A DNA stretch of 24,488 bases from the NCBI GenBank assembly GCA_049515655.1, contig JBEKTW010000035.1, positions 1 through 24,488 of the forward strand, read 5' to 3'. Positions 8,162 to 15,726 of this stretch are shown piece by piece. This DNA is from JBEKTW01 sp049515655. Lineage in GTDB: Bacteria; Bacteroidota; Ignavibacteria; UBA10030; SZUA-254. The notes below the pieces were generated by a model, which was not told the DNA's origin, made no database searches, and worked only from the letters and a program-made list of their open reading frames with translations. The translations under genes were made by a program, and so were the position numbers. Within the stretch, counting starts at the first letter, position 1. Each line of letters starts with the position of its first letter.

Positions 8162-11083
8162 CTAATCAAGGTGGGACAAGACATCCTTCGACAAGGGTGT
8201 TCTTGTAAAGCCGGGGCCCTGCCATTCAACAGTCAGCCCGATGCTGTCGGAACATTGATAAAACTTCACCTGAAAATGGTGAAAACCTTTTTTCAATGCC
8301 GTCGATGCCTGCTGGGCGAAGGCCTCCGATTTGCGCCCGTCGCTTTCGAACTGTTCTTCTCCGTCGATATTCAATTGGCAGCCGTCGTTGGCGGAAATAA
8401 AGAACGTGTACTCGCCGTCTTCTGGAATATTGATGAGGCCGTGGAAATCCAGACCGATCCATTCGTCCCGTTTCCGCATAGTGAGCCCGGGCACGTCCGC
8501 GATTCCGGTCGCGGCCGGCGGATCGGCGGAAAAATCGTACACCGAGCGATAGATACCCTCGTAGTAACTGTAGCGTAATCCGGGTTGAGGATTCTGCCGG
8601 GGTGACAGGGGGATAGATGCTGCCTTCGTCAGCGTACGCTTCACGACATACCCGGGCGCACGGCCCTCGGAATACGAACGCATTTGGAGTACGGTATTCT
8701 CCCGGATCTCAAACGGACCGACGAACTTCTTGCTCTTACGGTCCGGTGTCGATCCGTCGAGGGTATAATAAATATCCGCTTTGGGGTCGTCACATTTCAT
8801 TTCAACGACGAACTTGTCGATGAATTTGTCTGTCGGGTTACTCAAGTAAACAATATCTGATGTCCGGGTGTTCTCGCCCGGTACCGGCTGATGAATTCCC
8901 CAGGCCTTATTCGGCTGAGGTCCCATGTCAAAAACCAATTCTCCTCCCGCCATGATCGTCTGGTGGCTGATTGTCGTCTGGTTCAACGGTGCGTCATTCA
9001 GACGGGCGTGCTGAATGTACGGTCTGCTGGCGGCGTTGCCGTTCGCCTGTATGACAAACTCTTTCCCGTTGTCCAGGTGAATCGTAGCTTTTTCAAAGAG
9101 CGGGGTGCCGATCGCGTATTCCTGCTGACCGGGACACACCGCATACAAGCCAAGCGCGCTGATCACATACCATGCTGACATCTGTCCGCAATCTTCGTTG
9201 CCGTCGAGTCCGCCGGGCGTATCGTCGTATTGCTCATTCAAAATGCGGCGGACCATCTGCTGGGTCTTCCACGGCTCCCCTGCGTAGTTATAGAAGTACG
9301 CCATGTGATGGCTTGGCTCATTTCCATGCGCGTACTGTCCGATCAACCCTGAAATGTCGTTTTCATCGCCGAGATTTACCTCCATTCTCACGGTGAACAG
9401 AGAATCGAGCCAGACGGAGAGCGCCTTCTGGCCTCCAAGCAATCCGATGAAACCGGAGACATCGTGCGGAACAAACAAACTGTACTGATAGGCATTCCCT
9501 TCAGTGTAGTTGTAGCCGGGAGCTTTTGGATCAAACGGTTCTACCCATGTATGATTGTCGGCCCGGCCGCGCATGAAGCCGACCGAACTGTCGAAGACGT
9601 TCCTGTAAAATTGTGACCTACCGGTGAAGTAGGTGTAATCGTCCTCTTTGCCTAACGCTTTCGCAATCTGGGCCACGCACCAGTCGTCGTAGGCATATTC
9701 GAGCGTCTTGGAAACACCTTGACTGCTTTTGTTCGAAGGGACGTATCCCAGGGTCCGGTAGGCTTTCAATCCGCGCTTGTCGATCATGGCTGTTTTCTTC
9801 ATCTCGTCATAGGCCTCGGCGAGGTCGAAGTTGCGGATGCCTTTGGCGTATGCATCCGCGATCACGGAAACCGCGTGATAGCCGATCATGCAGCGTGTAT
9901 CGTTTGCGGCTAATTCCCACATCGGTAATTCACCGTACTCTTTGCTCTTGTGAACGAGCGTTTTCACGAAATCGACGGTCCTGTCAGGATCCAAAATCGT
10001 CAGGAGCGGATGCAGTGCTCGGAACGTATCCCAGAGGGAAAAGACAGTATAATTCTTGAACCCTTCTGCATGGTGGACGCTGCCGTCCATCCCGCGGTAG
10101 TTGCCGTCAACATCGGAGTAGAGATTGGGTGTCAACAGGCAATGATAGAACGACGTGTAAAAAATCCGCTTCTCTTTAATGGGGCCTCCTTCGACGTCGA
10201 TCATCGAAAGATATCTGTTCCATGCTTTTTTCGCCAATACTCGTGCCGCATCAAAATCCACACCGTTGCCTTCAACTTCCAGGTTTTTCCGGGCTCCCTC
10301 AATGCTGACTGCCGAAAGAGCGATTTTCACTTCCAGTTTCTCATCTTTCTCGACGGAAAACGAGGCAAATGCCTGCAAGCGTTTGCCAACAGTCTCCGTT
10401 GCGGAATTTTCCTTTCCGTCGCTGAAGATTCTTTCGGCTTCGATCGGTTTGGAAAATTCAATCGCGAAGTAATGGTACTGGTCTCCCGCCCAATACTTTG
10501 CCCGCCTTAATCCTTCGATGCGGTTGTTCCCGACAAAATGGATGGATGCCTCGATCACGGGGTCGCGGTGAATTAAGTCCAGCAATACATTCACCGTTCC
10601 TTCCTTCTCAAAAGTATAGCGGTGATACCCCACTCGGTCGCCGGAAGTCATTTCCGCCTTCACTCCGTAGTCATCCAGAAAGACGGAGTAGTATCCGGGC
10701 TCGGCCTTCTCCGTCTGGTGACGAAACGAAGAACGAAAATCGTTCGACGCCCCCGGGATGAATTGATGAATTCCGGTGACAGGCATAATGAGGATATCGC
10801 CATAATCGGACACGCCGGTTCCCGACAGATGCGTGTGACTGAAACCCAGGATCGTGGAGTCGGAGAAATGATAGCCGGCGCACCCGTCCCATGAGCCGTC
10901 GTTTCGCGTATCCGGACTCACCTGAACCATCCCGAAGGGCATGGTCGCGCCGGGATAAGTGTGGCCGTGGCCGCCCGTTCCAATGAACGGGTCGACGAAT
11001 TGTGCGTTGTCTCGTTGCGCAACCAATGAGGCGTTGAAGCACAATGAGAGGATAAAAAATTGTGTAATGTGTTTTGGTGCCAT
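8162..11083 (-). CDS. Exported GH92 alpha-mannosidase with chitobiase-C and PA14 domains
   Basis: A 973-residue protein with a signal peptide (1-22). The GH92 region (about 27-725) opens with VDPFIGTGGHGHTYPGATMPFGM and carries the catalytic signatures HGNEPSHH (E589, likely general acid) and GGLDGNEDCGQMSAWYV (624-640, with D627 and D631 near the calcium and base site). Known GH92 enzymes remove terminal alpha-mannose with inversion, using calcium. A chitobiase/hexosaminidase C-terminal domain follows at about 742-820 (IYYTLDGSTPDRKS), then a PA14 domain at about 832-970 (DGEYTFFISANDGCQLNIDG), a likely sugar-binding module. The product would act outside the cytoplasm on mannan or N-glycans. 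No SusC/SusD genes are nearby, so this is not a classical utilisation locus. Ribosome-binding site is weak. Confidence 0.95.
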   Translation of the reverse strand: MAPKHITQFFILSLCFNASLVAQRDNAQFVDPFIGTGGHGHTYPGATMPFGMVQVSPDTRNDGSWDGCAGYHFSDSTILGFSHTHLSGTGVSDYGDILIMPVTGIHQFIPGASNDFRSSFRHQTEKAEPGYYSVFLDDYGVKAEMTSGDRVGYHRYTFEKEGTVNVLLDLIHRDPVIEASIHFVGNNRIEGLRRAKYWAGDQYHYFAIEFSKPIEAERIFSDGKENSATETVGKRLQAFASFSVEKDEKLEVKIALSAVSIEGARKNLEVEGNGVDFDAARVLAKKAWNRYLSMIDVEGGPIKEKRIFYTSFYHCLLTPNLYSDVDGNYRGMDGSVHHAEGFKNYTVFSLWDTFRALHPLLTILDPDRTVDFVKTLVHKSKEYGELPMWELAANDTRCMIGYHAVSVIADAYAKGIRNFDLAEAYDEMKKTAMIDKRGLKAYRTLGYVPSNKSSQGVSKTLEYAYDDWCVAQIAKALGKEDDYTYFTGRSQFYRNVFDSSVGFMRGRADNHTWVEPFDPKAPGYNYTEGNAYQYSLFVPHDVSGFIGLLGGQKALSVWLDSLFTVRMEVNLGDENDISGLIGQYAHGNEPSHHMAYFYNYAGEPWKTQQMVRRILNEQYDDTPGGLDGNEDCGQMSAWYVISALGLYAVCPGQQEYAIGTPLFEKATIHLDNGKEFVIQANGNAASRPYIQHARLNDAPLNQTTISHQTIMAGGELVFDMGPQPNKAWGIHQPVPGENTRTSDIVYLSNPTDKFIDKFVVEMKCDDPKADIYYTLDGSTPDRKSKKFVGPFEIRENTVLQMRSYSEGRAPGYVVKRTLTKAASIPLSPRQNPQPGLRYSYYEGIYRSVYDFSADPPAATGIADVPGLTMRKRDEWIGLDFHGLINIPEDGEYTFFISANDGCQLNIDGEEQFESDGRKSEAFAQQASTALKKGFHHFQVKFYQCSDSIGLTVEWQGPGFTRTPLSKDVLSHLD

Positions 11084-11141
11084 GATTGTTCCTGATCGCT
11101 TTCTTGCCCGGGTTGCCCCTGCGAATCCTTCAGAATCCTTC

Positions 11142-11222
11142 CATGGACAGGATGGAATTCGTTTAAGGGACAGGACGGAATCCCGTATTGCCCTGTGTGG
11201 ACAGGATGGAATCCTGTCCTAC
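11142..11222. repeat. Three copies of the TAGGACAGG palindromic repeat
   Basis: Two decayed copies (GGACAGGATGGAATTC near 11145-11160 and GGACAGGACGGAATCCCG near 11169-11186) precede an intact copy at 11196-11222. The intact copy has a perfect 9-bp stem (GGACAGGAT / ATCCTGTCC) and is identical over 27 nt to 7589-7615. It overlaps the TAG stop of the short-chain dehydrogenase gene, on the minus strand at 11219-11221. It fills most of the gap between this gene and the GH92 gene. Confidence 0.85.
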
Positions 11223-11971
11223 CGGGGGTTGAGGGCTTGAAAAATTCCTTCCGGGTCGTTTCTCGACTTCATCCGGAGAAAATCGGCCCTGCCTATCGCC
11301 AATTCACACTCGTCCTTGTGAAGTCCTTGAATGGTGGCAAGTGCCACTTCCTCAGGTTTGATTCCTCTGTCGGACTGGCCCCGTCTTGCCCTTGCGCCTT
11401 GGTCGAGCTCGGTGTCCACCGTTGGCGGTATGATCTCGAAAACCTTTATCGGCGTGCTCCTGAGCTGATGCCGTAACGAACAACTGAATGAGTGAAGGGC
11501 AGCTTTGGTCGCGCAATAGACCGGCATGATCGCGAGGGGAACAAACCCCAATCCCGATGTAACGTTGACGATGGCGGATTCCTGTTGCTTCAATAAATGC
11601 GGGATGAACAAGCCGGAAAGATGGACGGGGGCAAGAAGATTTATGACGATCTCACTTTCTTCACCCAGGTAATTGTCCGCCCCCTTTGTGAAATCGATTT
11701 GCCGTTGAATGCCCGCGTTGTTCACGAGAACGTTCAGGTTGTTGAAGTTGTCGACTGTCCAATCGAACAATGCCTTTCGTTCCGCCGGATTGGCCACGTC
11801 GCATTGCCGGATGTGAACTGCCGGCAGTTTCTCCTTCGCTTCCCGTAGGCGTTTTTCCCGTCTTCCGCAAATAATGACTTTGTTCCCCTCTTTCAGGAAT
11901 ACTTCAGCGAGGGCGAAACCGATGCCCGTTGCTCCGCCGGTGATCAAAATAGTGTTTCCGCGGATGTTCAA
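11219..11971 (-). CDS. Short-chain dehydrogenase/reductase (DltE-like), TTG start
   Basis: A 250-residue classical SDR with cofactor motif TGGATGIG at 11-18, NNAG at 84-87, structural N111, and the catalytic triad S139, Y152 and K156 (YCATK). The residue after the second strand is in GRREKR, with arginines suited to NADP. It resembles the DltE-like group of cytosolic oxidoreductases; the substrate cannot be told. The start is TTG at 11969-11971, preceded by GGAG with 6-nt spacing, and no ATG or GTG is better placed. Its TAG stop lies inside a TAGGACAGG palindromic repeat. It is not closely linked to either neighbour. Confidence 0.9.
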   Translation of the reverse strand: MNIRGNTILITGGATGIGFALAEVFLKEGNKVIICGRREKRLREAKEKLPAVHIRQCDVANPAERKALFDWTVDNFNNLNVLVNNAGIQRQIDFTKGADNYLGEESEIVINLLAPVHLSGLFIPHLLKQQESAIVNVTSGLGFVPLAIMPVYCATKAALHSFSCSLRHQLRSTPIKVFEIIPPTVDTELDQGARARRGQSDRGIKPEEVALATIQGLHKDECELAIGRADFLRMKSRNDPEGIFQALNPR

Positions 11972-12432
11972 GATGGTCTCCTGTGTTTGGTAAACAATTA
12001 TGCGAAGAAATTATAGAAATTGCCAGAAGCGAGCTTCTCCGGAGACTATCAGGACCGATCATTTTTCTCCCGCTCTATCGGCCATTCTGAGAAGGCGAAA
12101 ACATTCCAATATCTTTCATTGTTATTTCCTTAAATCGATTGGTGGGGGATGGAATTGCGCAGTTCGAATGTACCGATAAAGAGGGAAAGTTTCAAACATT
12201 TCGCCACGCTCCCCAGCAAGTGCTCCGCCTGCCGAAGTGCTCTCCATACATAAGCGGGCCGCGGTCGGGCACCTCAGCATGTCAATCTCGCTCTGTATAT
12301 TTCAGCGAGGACGCTAAAATGAGCATCCCCACCTCGCTCACGACCGCGTCCCCCAGAAAGTCCGCCAAAGGCGGATGAGCCTCTGGCCCAACGGCGGACA
12401 GGTCCACTCCCGACCCAGTCCGGAATGATTAA
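11972..12432. other. Intergenic region without a supported gene
   Basis: About 460 bases between two minus-strand genes. A 79-codon plus-strand frame at 12139-12378 has no domain and no ribosome-binding site. The stretch holds a short perfect hairpin, TCCGCC-AAA-GGCGGA, at 12361-12375, plus a further GGCGGAC at about 12401. No ABC ATPase fragment was found here. Confidence 0.5.
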
Positions 12433-12471
12433 CTTTCTGTCCGGCGGGGAGAGGATGCTATCCCGTCCTAC
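12433..12471. repeat. Diverged copy of the TAGGACAGG repeat at the permease stop codon
   Basis: This 39-base stretch aligns end to end with 7577-7615: both begin CTTTCTGTCC and end GTCCTAC, with scattered changes between. On the minus strand it supplies the TAG stop of the downstream permease gene (12468-12470). Confidence 0.65.
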
Positions 12472-13712
12472 TCGTATCTCAGCGACTCGACGGGGTCGAC
12501 GCTTGCCGCCCTGCGGGCGGGGAAAAATCCGGCGCAGAAACCGATGAGGGTAAGAATGCCTGTCGTGAGCGTCATTATGCCCGTGGAGAGGACCGGATGA
12601 CCCAGAAACTGCATCGGCCCGTCACCATCGGCAGGAATAAATCGAACCGCGAAAACCACGATCCATGAAAAAGAAAGCCCGATTGCCCCGCCGATGAAGG
12701 CAATGAGTAGGGCCTCGAAGATGAATTGCGAGAGAATATAGTTGCGCTTTGCGCCCACGGCCATCTTGATGCCGATCTCGCGCGTCCGTTCCTTCACAAC
12801 CACGTACATCACGTTCGCGACGCCGACCCCCGCGATGAGAAGCGTGAGAAATCCGACCGAGAATAGAAAGATCGCGACTCCGAAATTGATTTTCTCAGTG
12901 ATCTTCTGTTCCTCGATAAAATCCCAGATGTACAGCGTTCGCTCATCGCTCGGGTCAAAATGATATTTGCGCGCGAGCACGCGGAAGATTTCCCTCTTGA
13001 GCTCTTCCTGCCTGTTCGGATCGACGGGACGAACGACGAGAGAATTTACGCGTTTGTTGCCGTACATGGTTCTGAAGGTCGTGTACGGCATGACGGCGCG
13101 CTCGTCGTCGGGACCGTTGTTCATGCTTGTTTGCAATTTCTTCTGCAGCGTCCCGACAACGGTGAAAGGGACATTGTCGACGAGGAGTACCTTGCCGATA
13201 GGATCCTGCTCCTTGAAGATATTCTTTGCGATCGTTCCGCCGAGCACGATCGTCCGGCGCTGGAGTGTGACGTCGAGGGCGTCCAGAAATCTTCCGCCGG
13301 CTGCCGGATACATGCGGCGCATTTCTTCAAACGAAGCGTCAACACCCTCACATTCGGCGTTCGTGGAGAATTTCCCGAGTGTCAGCTGCACGTCCGAGCG
13401 GTACTGAGGGCTGATCATGGCGATCGCGGGTATCGCCTGCTGGAGCATCGCGGCGTCCTCCTCGACCATTCGGATCTTCCGTCCTTTCGGCATGCCCTCG
13501 TATTGCTTCCCGGTCTCACCGCCGTACAGGATCAGGATCTGGTTGCCGGCGTTGATAAGGCCCACCTCCATCTGATGTCCCAGGCCCTGTCCGAAGGAAA
13601 GCAGGAGCACCACTGCGACGGTGCCCCACGTCATGGCGATGATCGTGAGAATCGCGCGCGTGCGCTGAATCTTCAGATCGTAGAGGAACTCTTTGAGCAG
13701 CTCAATCCACAT
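12468..13712 (-). CDS. MacB-type ABC transporter permease (second copy)
   Basis: A 414-residue membrane protein: one N-terminal helix (about 20-42), a large periplasmic MacB_PCD domain (about 45-270), then three C-terminal helices (about 282-304, 330-355, 372-398) of the FtsX fold. The cytoplasmic coupling segment VVVKERTREIGIKMAVGAKRNYILSQF is typical, as is the end FFPARRAASVDPVESLRYE. It should pair with the permease encoded just upstream (13902-15134) to form a heterodimer driven by a separate ATPase, with the adaptor at 15727-16818. Repeats run right up to its ATG, which has no Shine-Dalgarno sequence. Confidence 0.92.
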   Translation of the reverse strand: MWIELLKEFLYDLKIQRTRAILTIIAMTWGTVAVVLLLSFGQGLGHQMEVGLINAGNQILILYGGETGKQYEGMPKGRKIRMVEEDAAMLQQAIPAIAMISPQYRSDVQLTLGKFSTNAECEGVDASFEEMRRMYPAAGGRFLDALDVTLQRRTIVLGGTIAKNIFKEQDPIGKVLLVDNVPFTVVGTLQKKLQTSMNNGPDDERAVMPYTTFRTMYGNKRVNSLVVRPVDPNRQEELKREIFRVLARKYHFDPSDERTLYIWDFIEEQKITEKINFGVAIFLFSVGFLTLLIAGVGVANVMYVVVKERTREIGIKMAVGAKRNYILSQFIFEALLIAFIGGAIGLSFSWIVVFAVRFIPADGDGPMQFLGHPVLSTGIMTLTTGILTLIGFCAGFFPARRAASVDPVESLRYE

Positions 13713-13901
13713 AATGCGATTGCGGATTGTGGAGTGTGGATTTTGGATTTGAGAACGTCGATTGTGGATTCCGGAGAGTCGAATTCGGATTTTGGATTGT
13801 TGATTGCGGATTGTGAAATGCCCACATCGGATTGTGGATTGTCGATTGTTGGAGCGAAGCGGAAATCCCGCACGGAGTGCGGGACGGATTGGGCATGGTT
13901 T
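13713..13901. repeat. Word-repeat spacer (GATTGTGGATT) between the two permease genes
   Basis: From 13721 to about 13855 the words GATTGTGG, GGATTTTGGATT, GATTGCGGATTG and GTCGATTG recur many times in varied order. A perfect 8-bp hairpin, TCCCGCAC-gga-GTGCGGGA, follows at 13866-13884. The repeat words reach the start codon of the following permease. Unlike the spacers at 15135-15726 and 19805-20575 it holds no gene. The weak open frames in it are only translated repeats. Confidence 0.8.
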
Positions 13902-15134
13902 TCACCGTAAGCATTCGACGATGTTCAGGTTTGCTGCTCGTTTCGCGGGCATGAACCCGGCCGTCAGGCCGATGGCGGCAAGAACGAGCATCGTGGCGAC
14001 TGCCACCTCGACCGATATTTCCGGAGTTCCCACGAATTCCTTGATCGGGATATACTGGAGCGCCTTGGTGATGCCGAGTGCGATGGCGAATCCGACCGAA
14101 CTGCCGAGCCCGATGATGAAACACGTCTCCAGGAAGAACTGGACGAGGATGTTGGATCTTTTCGCGCCGACGGCGCGCTTGATGCCGATCTCCCGGACTC
14201 TCTCCTGCACGACGATGTACATGATGTTTGCCACCCCGATGCCGCCGACGGCGAGCGTGAAGCTTCCGATCAATCCCATGAAGATGTTGAACGCGAGGAA
14301 AAAGTAAAACATGAATTTGTCCATCTCCGTAGTATCCCAGATCCAGACGGCATCCCTGTCGGCCGGATCGAATTTGTATTTCTTGCCGAGCACCTGCCTG
14401 ACATTTGAGTTCACTTCTTCAGACTTTCGCGGGTCTTTGGGAGTATAGATGATGTTCCGGATATGCGCGGCGCCGAAGACCGAGGCGAAGGTAGATGCTG
14501 GAATGAAGACACGGTCCTCATCGCGGCGATTGTACGATGAATTTTGAGTTTTCTTCATCATCACGCCGATGACTGTAAACGGCACTTCTCCAACGTAAAA
14601 GAGCTTGCCGATGGCTTCGCTTTCTCCGAACAAAAGCCGCTTCGTGTTGTCGCCGAGAAGCGCAACGCGCTTCCTGTCGCGCAGGTCGATGTCGTCGACG
14701 AATCTTCCGCCGGGGGCAGGGTTGATGTTCCGCATCTCGCTGTACACCGGGTAGATGCCCGCAACCGATGTATTGATGCGGTTCTCTCCAAGGCGGATTG
14801 GAGTCTCGCCCGAGCTGTACTCCGGGCTGATCTTGTCGATGCCGATCACTTCGCTTTTCAGGATTCGTGCATCGTCCTCGACAAAAGAGATGGGGCGCCC
14901 GATGCCGAAGCCTTCATACGGTTTGGTGGTCGAACCGGGAAACAGAATAGCGATGCGCTCGCCGATGCCGTGCATGTTAATGCCAAGCTGGCGCTTGAAT
15001 CCCATCCCGAACGCCAGCAGGACAATAATGGCAACCGTTCCCCATACAATGCCGAACATGGTCAAAAAAGCACGGAGCTTCTGAGCCCGAAGGTCGGTCA
15101 GGAACTCGAGAATCGTTGTGCGGAGAGTGTTCAT
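13902..15134 (-). CDS. MacB-type ABC transporter permease (first copy)
   Basis: A 410-residue permease with the same layout as its neighbour: N-terminal helix (about 20-44), periplasmic MacB_PCD domain, and three C-terminal helices of the FtsX fold. The coupling segment is YIVVQERVREIGIKRAVGAKRSNILVQF and the end is FMPAKRAANLNIVECLR. It is clearly homologous to the permease at 12468-13712 but diverged, as expected for a heterodimer. It follows the S23 cassette on the minus strand; the cassette's repeat words reach within about 15 nt of its ATG, which has only a weak AAAGAG upstream. No ATPase gene accompanies it. Confidence 0.92.
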   Translation of the reverse strand: MNTLRTTILEFLTDLRAQKLRAFLTMFGIVWGTVAIIVLLAFGMGFKRQLGINMHGIGERIAILFPGSTTKPYEGFGIGRPISFVEDDARILKSEVIGIDKISPEYSSGETPIRLGENRINTSVAGIYPVYSEMRNINPAPGGRFVDDIDLRDRKRVALLGDNTKRLLFGESEAIGKLFYVGEVPFTVIGVMMKKTQNSSYNRRDEDRVFIPASTFASVFGAAHIRNIIYTPKDPRKSEEVNSNVRQVLGKKYKFDPADRDAVWIWDTTEMDKFMFYFFLAFNIFMGLIGSFTLAVGGIGVANIMYIVVQERVREIGIKRAVGAKRSNILVQFFLETCFIIGLGSSVGFAIALGITKALQYIPIKEFVGTPEISVEVAVATMLVLAAIGLTAGFMPAKRAANLNIVECLR

Positions 15135-15171
15135 CTCTTTATTTCGAAGGTCGAATTGGCAATTTTTCTAT

Positions 15172-15258
15172 ATTGCGAAAGTCGAATTGACAATTTCGAA
15201 TTGAGTTTTGCCTTGCAGTTCTGGACGATTCTCAATTGAATATCCGCAATTCGAAATG
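15172..15258. repeat. Left direct repeat of S23 cassette 1
   Basis: An 87-base copy that starts ATTGCGAAAGTCGAATTG and ends GCAATTCGAAATG, as does the copy at 15639-15726. Each copy is an imperfect inverted repeat in itself: TCGAATTG near the left end pairs with CAATTCGA near the right, and AATTGAG pairs with CTCAATT inside. The two copies are in the same orientation and flank the S23 gene. A shorter decayed stretch (TTCGAAGGTCGAATTGGCAA) lies just left of this copy. Confidence 0.85.
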
Positions 15259-15265
15259 GAATGTC

Positions 15266-15619
15266 TCATTTCTTTCCTTTTGCTGTTTTGCCTGCCGCAG
15301 TGAATATAGCCGTCAATTCTCGTGCTTCTTTCAGCAATCCTTCCAATACTTCTGTATTTCCCAACTTCAGTTCAATGAGCAATTCGAGCCAGTATTGGGA
15401 CTCATCCGCCTCCTCCTCAACAATTGTAATCTTTGATACAAAATCAGCCTTTGATCGCCCCTTGCATGCGGCTCGGTAGTTTGCTCCGATGGAAGTTGAA
15501 GATCGTATGAGCTGACGTCCAAGAATGTCAGCGCTCTTGGATGTCGGCAATGATTCAATAGACTGTATCGTATGCAGAGCGAAATCCTTCGTTCTCTTCT
15601 TAAGATCTTCTGAATTCAT
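15266..15619 (-). CDS. Four-helix-bundle protein of the S23 (23S rRNA intervening sequence) family
   Basis: 117 residues starting MNSEDLKKRTKDFALHTIQS. The family core is clear: ILGRQLIRSSTSIGANYRAA, then the KADFVSKITIVEEEADESQYWLELL stretch, giving four long helices. Relatives are encoded in insertions in bacterial 23S rRNA genes; the Avd proteins of diversity-generating retroelements share the fold. Their biochemical role outside these is not known. I chose the second of two adjacent ATGs because GGAGG lies 4 nt before it and only 1 nt before the first; a longer frame upstream is translated repeat. The gene lies between two 88-bp direct repeats, in the adaptor/permease operon. Confidence 0.9.
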   Translation of the reverse strand: MNSEDLKKRTKDFALHTIQSIESLPTSKSADILGRQLIRSSTSIGANYRAACKGRSKADFVSKITIVEEEADESQYWLELLIELKLGNTEVLEGLLKEARELTAIFTAAGKTAKGKK

Positions 15620-15638
15620 CATGCCTCCAATGTGGTTA

Positions 15639-15726
15639 ATTGCGAAAGTCGAATTGTCAATATCGAATTTGGCTTTGCACAATCGATTCGTGCAAATTCG
15701 CAATTGAACATTCGCAATTCGAAATG
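15639..15726. repeat. Right direct repeat of S23 cassette 1
   Basis: An 88-base copy of 15172-15258 with identical ends and a diverged middle. Here the centre forms its own hairpin, TTTGCAC-9 nt-GTGCAAA (15674-15696), inside the outer TCGAATTG/CAATTCGA pairing. The repeat ends one base before the TAA stop of the adaptor gene (minus-strand stop at 15727-15729). Confidence 0.85.

Noticed and set aside
12139..12378. Plus-strand open frame of 79 codons in the gap beside the dehydrogenase gene
   Set aside because: No Shine-Dalgarno sequence, unlikely composition, and it ends in a small hairpin repeat.
12960..13910. Plus-strand open frame of 316 codons
   Set aside because: It is antisense to the permease at 12468-13712, which has clear FtsX/MacB motifs. 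The frame has no domain, and its end is translated word repeat.
15620..15703. N-terminal extension of S23 protein 1 by 28 residues
   Set aside because: The extra codons lie largely in the flanking 88-bp repeat, and the GGAGG ribosome-binding site fits the internal ATG.
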